NCBI GenBank assembly: GCA_031254105.1
Contig: JAIRVB010000043.1
Location: forward strand, 1 to 64,000
Direction: 5' to 3'
Length of the DNA stretch: 64,000 bases
From: Chitinispirillales bacterium
GTDB taxonomy: Bacteria; Fibrobacterota; Chitinivibrionia; Chitinivibrionales; Chitinispirillaceae
Positions 25,748-33,981 of this stretch are shown one piece after another; the first letter of the stretch is position 1, and each line of letters starts with the position of its first letter. The notes below the pieces were generated by a model, which was not told the DNA's origin, did no database searches, and was given only the letters and a program-made list of their open reading frames with translations. The translations under genes were made by a program, and so were the position numbers.

Positions 25748-27625
25748 TTATTTAGTCAACTGCTTGGCCGCCTCTGCCAAACGAACAAACTCACGGCGGT
25801 AACCCTGTCGGTCTTCACCAAAGCCTTTACGGGCTAACGCAATAACATTATCGTAAGAAGACGTCCCCTTGAAATCGGAATCGCGCAGCAGCTGTCCAAA
25901 CATTGCCGCGGCCGCCGCAAAAGTAAAATCCGCGCTTGGGGCTTTATTCCTGTCGCCTGTCATAATGGGTATTTCCATCTTGATGCTTCTTTCGCTGTCA
26001 AGCGGTTTGTAACGAAGCTTAACGGTCATCATCTCATTGTTTTTCACACCCCGAACGGTTTCCGTGATATCCGGTTTTTGATACTTCAAATCATCTATGT
26101 CTCCGAAAGTATTTTTTACGCCAACCGGAATAATTTCATAAAATGCCGTTACTGTGTGTCCGGCGCCCAACTCGCCCGCGTCTTTTGTGTCATCGTTGAA
26201 ATCTTCTTTGTTAAGCAGCCGACTTTCATAACCTGCCAAACGGTATGCGTTAACGTAAGCGGGATTAAATTCCACCTGCATCTTCACATCCTTTGCGACA
26301 GCATACATGGTAGAGCCGAATTCCTGTACCAAAACACGGTTCGCTTCCTGAAGATTGTCAATGTACGCGTGATTACCATTTCCCTTTTGCGACAAAATTT
26401 GCAATTTGCTGTCTTTGTAATTTCCCATTCCATAACCTAAAACTGTCAGAAAGACGCCTGTTTTGCGTTTTTCCTCAATCAAATTTTCCAGTTCCTTTTC
26501 GGAGGAAACGCCTACGTTAAAATCTCCGTCCGTACAAAGAATAACGCGGTTATTGCCTCCCTTTATAAAATTATTTCGAGCCACCCTGTAAGCCAACTGT
26601 ATACCGGCGCCTCCGGCGGTAGAGCCCCCGGCCTGTAAAGCATCAACCGCTTCGATAATCTTTTGCTTATCGGCTCCGGATGTTGAAGGTAATACTTCAC
26701 CTGCCGCGCCCGCGTATACGACAATTGACACGCGGTCTTTCTCACGCAAATTGTTGGTTAACAGCTTTAATGATGATTTTACTAACGGCAAACGATTAGG
26801 ACTTATCATTGAACCTGAAACGTCAATCAAAAAAACGAAATTGGACGGCGGCAGGTTTTTTGACGGAACCTCTTTTGCTTTCATCCCGATACGCACTAAT
26901 AAATGATCCTTATTCCATGGACAGGGTTGCGTTTCGGTAATTATATTGACCGGATGTTCTCCTTCAGGATTGGGATAATCGTAAGAGAAGTAATTGATGA
27001 ACTGTTCAACGCGTACCGCGTCTTTATTCGGTTTTTGCCCCTGATTGATCATACGGCGAACGTTACTGTAAGAAGCTGCGTCAACATCAAGAGAAAAGGT
27101 GGAAAGCGGTTCTGACTTTGCGTCTTTAAATCGGTTTTCAGAAAATGAGCTGTAATTTTCGGCTCGTTCGGAATCGTAAGAATAAACCGTTCTAATTGGC
27201 GCTTTTCTCATCCGCAGCTCACCTGGTTTTTCAAGGCCGGAACCGCCAAAACCACTACCATAGCCTGAGCCGTAACCGATACCGGCCGCTCCCTTTTTAC
27301 GGCCAACACCGCCATCGCCTTCGGACTTAATACCGTCCGCTCCTAAGAGAACAGCATCAATGTCTGTAGCAGAACCACCTTTACCGAAGATATCGGCGGA
27401 AGCGACGCTCTCTTCATTTTTGACCTGCCTGTAATCTTGCTGAATTTGCGGCAAAATCGTCTCCGCAGCATCAAAATCTTTTTGCGGGCGCGAAAAAATT
27501 GTGTCCGAAGCAACAGGACTGTTCCCCGTATCTTCATTCGTTGTCACTATTAACAAACTTAAAGCGGAAAACAGAAGTACCGCCGCGACAGCAATAACTA
27601 TTAAAACTGGTTTTAAAGATTTCAT
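25748..27625 (-). CDS. Membrane-anchored von Willebrand factor A protein (YfbK-like) with Gly-rich module
   Basis: 625 residues from ATG 27625 (GGGAG seven bases upstream). A transmembrane anchor (VLIVIAVAAVLLFSALSLLIV) is followed by a 55-residue segment with SADIFGKGGSATDIDAVLLG and a Gly-rich stretch, nearly the same as one in the AgmX-like protein encoded just upstream. Then a YfbK N-terminal domain (FSLDVDAASYSNVRRMINQG) and a VWA domain with an intact MIDAS (DVSGSM, the Thr after GGS, CTDGDFNVG), and the YfbK C-terminal region. It likely binds a protein partner through a divalent metal. Last gene of the ExbD/AgmX operon. Confidence 0.85.
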   Translation of the reverse strand: MKSLKPVLIVIAVAAVLLFSALSLLIVTTNEDTGNSPVASDTIFSRPQKDFDAAETILPQIQQDYRQVKNEESVASADIFGKGGSATDIDAVLLGADGIKSEGDGGVGRKKGAAGIGYGSGYGSGFGGSGLEKPGELRMRKAPIRTVYSYDSERAENYSSFSENRFKDAKSEPLSTFSLDVDAASYSNVRRMINQGQKPNKDAVRVEQFINYFSYDYPNPEGEHPVNIITETQPCPWNKDHLLVRIGMKAKEVPSKNLPPSNFVFLIDVSGSMISPNRLPLVKSSLKLLTNNLREKDRVSIVVYAGAAGEVLPSTSGADKQKIIEAVDALQAGGSTAGGAGIQLAYRVARNNFIKGGNNRVILCTDGDFNVGVSSEKELENLIEEKRKTGVFLTVLGYGMGNYKDSKLQILSQKGNGNHAYIDNLQEANRVLVQEFGSTMYAVAKDVKMQVEFNPAYVNAYRLAGYESRLLNKEDFNDDTKDAGELGAGHTVTAFYEIIPVGVKNTFGDIDDLKYQKPDITETVRGVKNNEMMTVKLRYKPLDSERSIKMEIPIMTGDRNKAPSADFTFAAAAAMFGQLLRDSDFKGTSSYDNVIALARKGFGEDRQGYRREFVRLAEAAKQLTK

Positions 27626-27719
27626 AATATCTCCCATCGAAAAAATTTTAATCAACTCCCGACAACTATTACCTCCGCTAAAAGACAACCACACACACGA
27701 CTACCCCGATACCCTGTAC

Positions 27720-27739
27720 GGGCGTTGCGCGCAACGCCC
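27720..27739. repeat. Perfect 20-bp GGGC-type palindrome
   Basis: GGGCGTTGCGCGCAACGCCC is fully self-complementary. It lies between the AgmX-like gene and the VWA gene and is followed (27781-27812) by a second G+C-rich imperfect copy. Member of the variable-arm hairpin family described in the findings; it may attenuate transcription into the VWA gene. Confidence 0.55.
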
Positions 27740-27847
27740 TTCCACGCCCTTCCATACCTTATGCAAACGCGCCCTATAATGGGACGCGAGGGCTGCCCCT
27801 GCGTACCTTATCTTTTGTACAGGCAGGATTTACCCCTGCCCTGCCGT

Positions 27848-29188
27848 TTATTGAGAGAAGACAAACGGATATACGACTTCCGTCACATCTCCGGGTTTGT
27901 CTATCTTGTCAAAATTCCAGGTTTTCACTCTGTCTACAACAGTCTTTTCAAGTTCCGGATCAGCCAATGTTGATTCCGCTATCTGAGCGAATATCACTTT
28001 GCCGAATTCGTCAATGGCAAACTTGACGGTGATTTTACCGTTAAGACCAGGTTTTTGACGCAAACGCTGGTTATAGGCATGACGCAGCGCATTCATATTC
28101 TGCAGTACAACACGCTGAATACTCGCCCTGCTTCTGCCGCCTGTGAGCTGTCCGCCCTCTGTAAAGCCAGGCGATGATACTTTCAGTTCACCGCGCTTTT
28201 TGAGATCAAGACCGCCCACCCCAGGGCCCATAAGGCCGCTGATAAGGTCATCAATACCGCCTCCGCCCCCACCACCAAAGCCGCTGCCGAAACCCTCACC
28301 AAAACCGATACCGGCTACGCCTTTACGGCCAGTACCGCCCCCGCCGCCGGATCTAAGCCCTCCAATACCGGAAAGAACCGCGTCAATATCAGAAGCGAAA
28401 CCACCTTTACCGAAGATATCGGCGTTTGCGATGCTCCTACCCTTAACCTGTCCGGAAACCAAAGAAAGCACTCCCATTTGGGCAACGCGCTCTCTGGGGT
28501 CTCCGCCGCCGCCTGTCGTACCACCCGCCCCTTTACTTTTTTGCGGTGTAAGTTTTTTCTGGTCGGTTTTGATCTCCTCCTGTTCTTTATTCTCCTCATC
28601 TTTCTTTTTGTCAAGAGCCGCCTGAATTTCATCCGAGCGTACAAGCTTTGCCTGACGTTCTATAGACCCGTCTAAAAAATCGGGAGCGACTACCGCAATT
28701 ACCTTACGGGTACCCATAAAAGCGATGAAGCCGACAGCCAGAATAAAGGCCGTTAACTGAAAATTTCTCTGACGGGATTCTTTCTCTACAATGAAAATAT
28801 CTGAACGGTTTTTAACCGCCTCCGCGTATTCGGCGTCAGTAAGAATTCTACCCCCTTCCTCCTCGTCATCATCCTCATTATCATAATTATTATTATCATA
28901 ACCACCGGAACCGGCCTCGCCATGCACCGCGGTACCCACCGGATAAGGAGCTGTTCCGCCGTCATTTAAAGATATAAGATCCACTTCCGCGCCGTAAGCG
29001 ATAAACCGCTGTTTCAGCCGCAACGCTTCTTCTTCGTCTGCTTCTTTACGGATGCAAACGGCCTTCTGCGTGATGGCGTTAAACACCACATCCGGCGTAC
29101 TTCCTGAAAAACGGGCCGCCTCATCGGCAATTCCGGAAGCTCTCTGAGGATCTTCGCACTTTTTTATAAGGATTTTGTATTTCGTCAT
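27848..29188 (-). CDS. AgmX/PglI C-terminal domain protein (TonB-like energy transducer)
   Basis: 446 residues from ATG 29188 (AAAGGAAT upstream). The N-terminal cytoplasmic part has a ribosomal-L7/L12-like or SPOR-type fold feel (KYKILIKKCEDPQRASGIAD). A single transmembrane helix (TAFILAVGFIAFMGT) is followed by a charged linker and NADIFGKGGFASDIDAVLSG with long Gly runs. The C-terminal domain of the AgmX/PglI type has RVVLQNMNALRHAYNQRLRQ, KITVKFAIDEFGKV and VKTWNFDKI, which resembles TonB's C-terminal fold. It should couple inner-membrane motor energy to the outer membrane. Confidence 0.82.
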   Translation of the reverse strand: MTKYKILIKKCEDPQRASGIADEAARFSGSTPDVVFNAITQKAVCIRKEADEEEALRLKQRFIAYGAEVDLISLNDGGTAPYPVGTAVHGEAGSGGYDNNNYDNEDDDEEEGGRILTDAEYAEAVKNRSDIFIVEKESRQRNFQLTAFILAVGFIAFMGTRKVIAVVAPDFLDGSIERQAKLVRSDEIQAALDKKKDEENKEQEEIKTDQKKLTPQKSKGAGGTTGGGGDPRERVAQMGVLSLVSGQVKGRSIANADIFGKGGFASDIDAVLSGIGGLRSGGGGGTGRKGVAGIGFGEGFGSGFGGGGGGGIDDLISGLMGPGVGGLDLKKRGELKVSSPGFTEGGQLTGGRSRASIQRVVLQNMNALRHAYNQRLRQKPGLNGKITVKFAIDEFGKVIFAQIAESTLADPELEKTVVDRVKTWNFDKIDKPGDVTEVVYPFVFSQ

Positions 29189-29204
29189 AATTCTATTCCT
29201 TTCT

Positions 29205-29702
29205 TTAATCGTCTCTTTCCATGACCGCAAAATTCATATTATTGTAACCAGCTTTGCCGCAAGTATTCATAACTTTAAACATGACATCAAAATCAATGTT
29301 CTTGTCGATCTGAACGGCTATTTTTCCCTGCACGGCGTTTAGAGCGCCCATGCGGACCATCTCCTCCTCCATCGCGAGACAGACCTTGAGCTTCTCTTCA
29401 AGCTTAGCGATAAAAGGATCGTGCTTCTCAGCTGAAATGTTCTTCACATCCTCAGTGGGAACAACAGCCGCGTTATCAAGAAGAATCATATCGCTAGTCA
29501 CAGCGATCTGCAGGTTAACCTCCTGAGGCTTCTTCCTGGACTCCGAGTTAGGTAACACTAAGTTATCGGCGTTGGTCAGAATGGATCCGTCCGCCGAAAA
29601 GCTCTTAATCAGGAACACCAGAATAATGGTAAACATATCCATCATTGATGTAATGTTAAGAGAGGCGTTTCCGATATTCGGTTTAAATCTTCCACATCCC
29701 AT
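29205..29702 (-). CDS. ExbD/TolR-like biopolymer transport protein
   Basis: 165 residues. A short cytoplasmic N-terminus (RFKPNIGNASLNITSMMDMF) leads into a single membrane helix (TIILVFLIKSFSADGSI). The periplasmic domain has ExbD features (LQIAVTSDMILLDNAAVV and IAVQIDKNIDFDVMFKVMNT). In ExbD the Asp in the helix (LxDxxF pattern) carries protons; here the corresponding segment is MMDMFTIILVFLIK, which keeps an Asp. It starts one base after the second ExbD-like gene ends. No exbB/tolQ partner is encoded in this operon. Confidence 0.85.
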   Translation of the reverse strand: MGCGRFKPNIGNASLNITSMMDMFTIILVFLIKSFSADGSILTNADNLVLPNSESRKKPQEVNLQIAVTSDMILLDNAAVVPTEDVKNISAEKHDPFIAKLEEKLKVCLAMEEEMVRMGALNAVQGKIAVQIDKNIDFDVMFKVMNTCGKAGYNNMNFAVMERDD

Positions 29703-29703
29703 A

Positions 29704-30486
29704 TTACCCCCTCAATTTCGCTATGGATATGTTCGGGAACTCCGCGCCGCGGGCCGCGTCCATGATCTGAACGATTTTATCGAAGATCACTTCGTTTTCC
29801 GCCGCTATGATCAGGTCATCCGCGTCCTCAGCGTCACGGTAGCGCTCCTTTATCTTCATAAGACGGTTCTTGAGCTCATCGTAAGCGCTTAAAGGCTTGC
29901 TCTCAAATTCTACGGGGTTGGATACGATAATACGTCTGCGCGGATTGGTCAGCGCAAACACCGTATCTCCGGCATTTACCGACTTTACCGCAATCCCCTC
30001 AATATCTGTCAGCAGTTCACCATATTTGGTATACGCGCTTTTAATGATTTCACGTTTATCATCGGTAGAATACAGGAAGATATCGTACCGCTCGTGATCT
30101 GTAAGCTCCCTGCCGTCAGGATGTTTTGGGGAGATGCCGGGCCCATACTCAATAAGAGCGTCATAACCGTCTTTAGTGATGTAACGGTGATACTCCCTAT
30201 AGAAAAGGCTCGGCATAAATCCGCCCTTCGCGCCAAGGGTTATAGCGGAGTCAGTGACAATCGCGGTAAGAAGCATCTTGTTGCTCTTGTCTTCAGCCGA
30301 CTGCTTTGTTTGAGTTGAATCGGTTTGCGTTCCCCTGGAATCAGGAAGCTTAATGTCGATAACCGCAACTTTCGCGAATTCAGCGGAAACTATTAATAAT
30401 GGAATAAGCACAACCATGAGATTCATGAAGCACTTAAGGTCAAGCTCCGCCGCCGGTGAATTTGAAATTCTTAATTTGTTAGCCAT
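29704..30486 (-). CDS. ExbD/TolR-like protein, long form
   Basis: 260 residues starting after a clear GAGAGGAGTAAGGT. N-terminal SNSPAAELDLKCFMNLMVVLI enters a membrane helix (LMVVLIPLLIVSAEFAKVAVI). The ExbD pattern is retained but the proton-carrying Asp is replaced by Asn or Cys in this stretch (KCFMNLM). The periplasmic domain is larger than usual, with a roughly 100-residue insertion (SLFYREYHRYITKDGYDALI). Ends with ExbD-like FDKIVQIMDAARGAEFPNI. Two unequal ExbDs in tandem are typical of Agl/Glt-like motors in deltaproteobacteria, where only one carries protons. Confidence 0.8.
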   Translation of the reverse strand: MANKLRISNSPAAELDLKCFMNLMVVLIPLLIVSAEFAKVAVIDIKLPDSRGTQTDSTQTKQSAEDKSNKMLLTAIVTDSAITLGAKGGFMPSLFYREYHRYITKDGYDALIEYGPGISPKHPDGRELTDHERYDIFLYSTDDKREIIKSAYTKYGELLTDIEGIAVKSVNAGDTVFALTNPRRRIIVSNPVEFESKPLSAYDELKNRLMKIKERYRDAEDADDLIIAAENEVIFDKIVQIMDAARGAEFPNISIAKLRG

Positions 30487-30532
30487 ACCTTACTCCTCTC
30501 CGTTTTTTAATGTGTGTACAAAACGCTTGGAA

Positions 30533-30574
30533 CTACCCCTGAACCGCGCGCCAGCTATTTTTCGTTTCATTCAT
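30533..30574 (-). other. 13-codon leader ORF upstream of the ExbD operon, MarR-gene-like
   Basis: MNETKNSWRAVQG with an excellent AAGGAG eight bases upstream of the ATG, ending 46 bases before the first ExbD gene. Its beginning resembles the start of the MarR protein encoded at 33920 (MNEIKNQLAG), and the promoter in front is also shared. It is most likely the decayed 5' end of a second marR copy left when the regulatory region was duplicated; translation as a leader peptide is possible. The similarity is seen by eye at both DNA and protein level. Confidence 0.4.
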
Positions 30575-30754
30575 TCGCTTTGCTCCTTTCCTTTCGGTTT
30601 TGGTCTGATAGCTGTCTTTTTTGATCAATACGTGTGTTATTTGCACATAAACTTTACTGCATAGCCAAGTACTTTACCATTTCTTTTAAAAAAAGTGTCA
30701 TTTCTATTTGTTTTTAGTTTGACACTTGCCCTTCTTGATCAGGTTCTATTATTA

Positions 30755-30785
30755 AGTATACATTAAATTTACTTGTTGGGCAAGT
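30755..30785 (-). promoter_or_regulatory. Promoter and MarR-type operator of the ExbD operon
   Basis: On the minus strand TTGCCC (30778-30783) is 17 bases from TATACT (30755-30760), a good sigma-70 promoter reading toward the ExbD genes. The -35 box lies inside a perfect dyad ACTTG-N5-CAAGT (30771-30785). A closely related 60-bp stretch with the same arrangement precedes the MarR gene (33961-34020). A repressor bound here would block RNA polymerase. Confidence 0.6.
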
Positions 30786-30806
30786 GCTTTATTATATTTT
30801 TTAGAA

Positions 30807-31412
30807 GTGCTACGGAATGAGGTAAAACCTGTTTATGATGCGATAATATCGTGGAAAGTATATCATTTTCATGATACAAGCCCAATGGCCCCAATGCGAG
30901 GATGGGAGATTATTGAAGACAATAAAACGCTTCGTGCGGACGCTTCAAATATCGCGCCTTTTCTGCTTCGTTTGCGTGAAGAATGTGAGGATGAATATCA
31001 AAATATCCTCAATGTCTGTCAAATCGTTATACCGTATCTAAAAGATTTTCTGCTCAAAAAAAAGACGTTTGGAAAAGCCGGTGAGATCAAAAAAGTTAAT
31101 CTTTCATGGAAAACTAAATATTCCGATTTTCCCATGCAACCGTACCATTTATCAGATGGCAGTATTCGTTTTATCTGCTTCGCAACCGCGCTTTTGCAGC
31201 TTGATCCGCCGTTTACGCTGATTACTAACGAGCCTGAACTTGGCTTGCATCCGGAGGCGATACATATTCTTGGTGAACTCATTAGAGCAACAACGCAGCG
31301 AACGCAAATTATTATTGCGGCTCAGTCACCGTTGTTAGTTGACATGTTTAATATTGAAAATATTGTCGTAGTTACTCGCGAAAATAATCAATCCGTCTTT
31401 AAGAGAAAATAA
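30807..31412 (+). pseudogene. C-terminal half of an SMC/AAA_21-type ATPase
   Basis: 201 residues lacking the N-terminal Walker A half. It starts at a segment (ISWKVYHFHDTSPMAPMR, then NIAPFLLRLREECEDEYQ) that is about 70% alike to the C-terminal end of the ATPase fragment at 9227. It continues through the parts missing there: signature-like HLSDGSIRFICFATALL, Walker B region TLITNEPELGLHPEAI, and IIAAQSPLLVDMF. It stops before the expected GELW tail. There is no ribosome binding site and no DUF4276 gene follows. A second, separately decayed copy of the same predicted defence ATPase. Confidence 0.7.
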
Positions 31413-31469
31413 TAGGACTTTCAAAAAGCATAGTTTTTATAACCTAATGTTTGATTTTATTATATAATT

Positions 31470-31489
31470 GTCTTATTTTTATATAAGAC
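31470..31489. promoter_or_regulatory. Dyad upstream of the XRE regulator
   Basis: GTCTTAT-N6-ATAAGAC, 7-bp perfect arms, lies about 100 bases upstream of the small XRE-type ORF. Lambda-Cro-like regulators commonly bind such dyads in their own promoters. The function is inferred from position only. Confidence 0.35.
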
Positions 31490-31587
31490 TCACTTATTTA
31501 TAAGGAGCCAGGACAAAAAGACCATCATGCCGCAAAGGTGAATTTGGCGCAATGTGCTCCAAAATAATGGAGCTATAAAGGAACTTT

Positions 31588-31874
31588 ATGAAATTTGATT
31601 ATGCTAATTTGCGGGGACGCATTGTGGCGAAAAAATATAATCAGGCCAAACTTGCTGAGAAGCTTGGTATTACAGGATGACGCTTCCATCGAAACTTAGT
31701 GGATACAGTTGGTTCTCACAAAAGCAAATTGTAAAAATCTGTAAAGTTCTTGAAATTGATAAGCACGATGTCTGGGATTACTTTCTTACCGGGGAAAAAC
31801 AAACCGAAGCATCTTTTCGCTTGCTTTCCTTAATACTAATATATATTAGTATCTATAATCTGAAAGGAATTTAA
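31588..31874 (+). pseudogene. XRE-type (phage DUF739-like) DNA-binding protein, frameshifted
   Basis: Frame 1 (31588-31680, AAAGGAAC upstream) encodes KFDYANLRGRIVAKKYNQAK, then LAEKLGITG and a TGA. The continuation, MTLPSKLSGYSWFSQKQIVK then ICKVLEIDKHDVWDYF, is in the next frame and begins at ATG 31677, overlapping the stop as ATGA. Joined, the two give a normal 60-70 residue helix-turn-helix protein of the DUF739/Cro kind. Either a one-base frameshift broke the gene or the two halves are translationally coupled. The helix-turn-helix is cut between its two helices, so the pieces would not bind DNA separately. Confidence 0.6.
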
Positions 31875-31884
31875 TATTAATAAT

Positions 31885-32748
31885 ATGATTATAGCTAACC
31901 CGATTTACGACGCGACATTTAAACGGCTTTTAGGAAATGACCGGATTGCGAAATTTTTTATTGGAACTATTCTCAATTGCAAAGTGCTTTCTCTTGAACC
32001 GACTATCACCGAACGTACAAAAGTTGACAAAGATACCGGAAAGCTTACGCTTTTCCGCATGGACTTCGCCGCGACTATAAAAACCAAAGATGAAGGTGAA
32101 AAACGGGTAATTATTGAGATGCAAAAAGCGATGCACCTTGCGGACGTTACACGTTTCAGAGAGTATCTTGGCAATGAATATATTAAATCTGAGCTTCCCA
32201 TAATCGCGATATACATACTTGGCTTTAACTTGTCTGTTGACTCCGTAGCATTTGGCAATGTGCCTGTTTACCGTGATCTTCGAACAGATGAAATACTTGA
32301 TCCCCGTGACGATTTTGTCGAACATTTAACCCACAGCGCATATTTTGTCCAAACACAGAGGATAAAACCAAATGTAAATACGAAGCTTGACAAATTACTT
32401 TCGATATTTGAACAGGCTAACTTCATAGGTAACAGTGAAACTACAAAAAGTTATCTGCTTGATATTGATGACCCTGAAATCAAAGAGCTATTAGAAGTCC
32501 TGCATTACGTAGCCGCAGATACCGAAGCGCGTAAAGAATTAGACGAGGAAGAGTACTACCGTAAAGCGATGGAAGGGATGTTTGGAAAGCAGAACAGGAA
32601 AATAGAACAACAGGCGCTTGAGATTTCCGAAGAAAAACAACGCACTAAACGCCTTATCAAAAAACTAACAGATATTGGAACACCCATAGAAGAAATCGTG
32701 GAAACCACAGGACTAAGTAAAGAAGATATCGAAAAACTAAATTCCTAA
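31885..32748 (+). CDS. PD-(D/E)XK nuclease family transposase (Rpn/PDDEXK_2)
   Basis: 287 residues. It begins ANPIYDATFKRLLGNDRIAK, as is standard for this family. The nuclease core is LFRMDFAATIKTKDEGEKRV followed by IIEMQKAM (D...E-x-Q). The C-terminal third is helical and charged. Family members form large paralogous groups in Fibrobacter and Bacteroidetes; Rpn proteins are RecA-independent recombination-promoting nucleases. It appears intact and starts ten bases after the XRE frame. Probably self-mobile or domesticated. Confidence 0.82.
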   Translation: MIIANPIYDATFKRLLGNDRIAKFFIGTILNCKVLSLEPTITERTKVDKDTGKLTLFRMDFAATIKTKDEGEKRVIIEMQKAMHLADVTRFREYLGNEYIKSELPIIAIYILGFNLSVDSVAFGNVPVYRDLRTDEILDPRDDFVEHLTHSAYFVQTQRIKPNVNTKLDKLLSIFEQANFIGNSETTKSYLLDIDDPEIKELLEVLHYVAADTEARKELDEEEYYRKAMEGMFGKQNRKIEQQALEISEEKQRTKRLIKKLTDIGTPIEEIVETTGLSKEDIEKLNS

Positions 32749-33190
32749 TTTCCAAAAAGGGGAGCAACCCCTCCCACCTTCTGCTCCATGAGCGGCAGCG
32801 CTTATCAGAGAATTTATCATAAAGAGGGGCTTTGCCTCAAATAAAAAAGGAGGGTTACTAAGACCCCCCCTCGTTCTATAATTTTTGGAAAAATAAAATT
32901 GAACTCACAAATTACGAAATAAACGGTATAATCGTACGTTCTGTTGATGGATCTTGTAAACAATATAACCAGTTAAAAAAAGTCATAAAACTACAACAGC
33001 AAAGAAAACCGCAAAGCTTCATTAAATATTCAAATTCCTAAAATAATTGTAACATTTGCTGTTTCTTTAAAGCGTTCACATTACTTCTATTATACAAATC
33101 CATACCCAAGAGCGCCTGTTGCACTTTAGCCTCTTCGAGGGAGTGCCGGATGCGCTTATTATTTGCATTGGCATTTTCTGTAAAGTTAAC
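32749..33190. other. Intergenic region with small hairpins
   Basis: Just after the PD-(D/E)XK gene are AGGGGAGCAACCCCT (about 32758) and GGAGGGT-N7-ACCCCCC (about 32851-32871), either of which could terminate transcription. From 33050 to 33190 the minus strand encodes a helical, charged stretch (KRIRHSLEEAKVQQALLGMD) ending in a stop at 33038. It has no clear start or family, and I do not call it a gene. Confidence 0.35.
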
Positions 33191-33316
33191 AAAAACGCGC
33201 TCCGGCAAATAGATGAAAACATGTACACAAGAGAATTGGAAAAAGAGTGCTATACAGATATCATTAAGTATGGCATTGGTTTTTGTAAAAAAAGATGTGA
33301 AGTAAGAAAAGAATAA
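33191..33316 (+). pseudogene. C-terminal remnant of an AAA-ATPase/PD-(D/E)XK (DUF1703) protein
   Basis: The segment KNALRQIDENMYTREL followed by TDIIKYGIGFCKKRCEVRKE matches the C-terminal end of PDDEXK_9-type proteins (ALxQI..K.Y...L...II.YGIAF.KK...V). Only about 40 residues survive, and the preceding frame has no related sequence. Another relic of mobile or accessory DNA in this stretch. Confidence 0.45.
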
Positions 33317-33356
33317 GTTTAGGTCATTATACATAAGCTCAAAAACCCCTGACCTG

Positions 33357-33920
33357 TTACCTCCCACCCCGCCTTCCAAACCTCCGCCCAAACGACCCCA
33401 TCATACCCGAAACCCCATGTCTCGCAAAAAACCGTTCTCTAAAATAATCGGCATAATCATCATCATCAACCACATCTGATTTTTCGACAACCGCTTTTAT
33501 GATACGGTCTAAATAACCGGCCATATTCCGCTGCTCCTCTTCGTTTAAACAGTCAAGCGCGGCGTCTACGTCATCGACTTCAGCCTCAAGGCTACTTTCA
33601 TCGGGCAGGGCTTCGCGTCCTGAGTCAGTCAATTCTACAATGTAGGAACGGCGGTCTTTTTCAGACTGCGAACGGGTAATGTATCCGCTTTTCTCAAGCT
33701 TGCCAAGAAGCTCCGCCAACCCCTGCTTGCTCATATCAAGCAAATATCCCAGCTCTTTTTGCCCAATCCGGGGTTGAAGCTTGAGGATAGCCAGAATCCG
33801 TCCCTGTCCTCTGTGCGGACTAATGGCGGAACCATCGTTAGCGCGTTTTATATGGGAACGCAGCAGAAGTGACTCTAACCGCCTGAACTGTCCCGCTAAC
33901 TGATTTTTTATCTCATTCAT
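33357..33920 (-). CDS. MarR-family transcriptional regulator
   Basis: A winged-helix MarR protein of about 187 residues. Recognition region: ILKLQPRIGQKELGYLLDMS then KQGLAELLGKLEKSGYITRS; wing: SEKDRRSYIVELTDSGREAL. An unusual Gly/Arg/Phe-rich C-terminus (GMMGSFGRRFGRRGGR) ends the protein. I prefer ATG 33920 because the start of the leader ORF at 30574 matches there (MNEIKN/MNETKN); ATG 33932 and TTG 33953 are alternatives, and the TTG at 33992 lies inside the promoter -10 region. Its operator-like dyad is shared with the ExbD operon, which it may repress. Confidence 0.82.
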   Translation of the reverse strand: MNEIKNQLAGQFRRLESLLLRSHIKRANDGSAISPHRGQGRILAILKLQPRIGQKELGYLLDMSKQGLAELLGKLEKSGYITRSQSEKDRRSYIVELTDSGREALPDESSLEAEVDDVDAALDCLNEEEQRNMAGYLDRIIKAVVEKSDVVDDDDYADYFRERFFARHGVSGMMGSFGRRFGRRGGR

Positions 33921-33981
33921 CTGCTTTACCATCTCTCCTGCCAGGCTTGGCAACGCGTCCTTAATCAAGTTTCTATTATTA

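Noticed and set aside
28143-28625. Long Pro/Ser-rich plus-strand frame opposite the AgmX-like gene
   Set aside because: It is the complement of the Gly-rich linker of the real gene, which yields Pro-rich translations automatically; no ribosome binding site.
33038-33391. Minus-strand 117-codon frame next to the MarR gene
   Set aside because: Its first part is translated from G-rich DNA at the 3' end of marR and its middle is antisense to the PDDEXK_9 remnant; only the last 40 residues look protein-like, which is too little.
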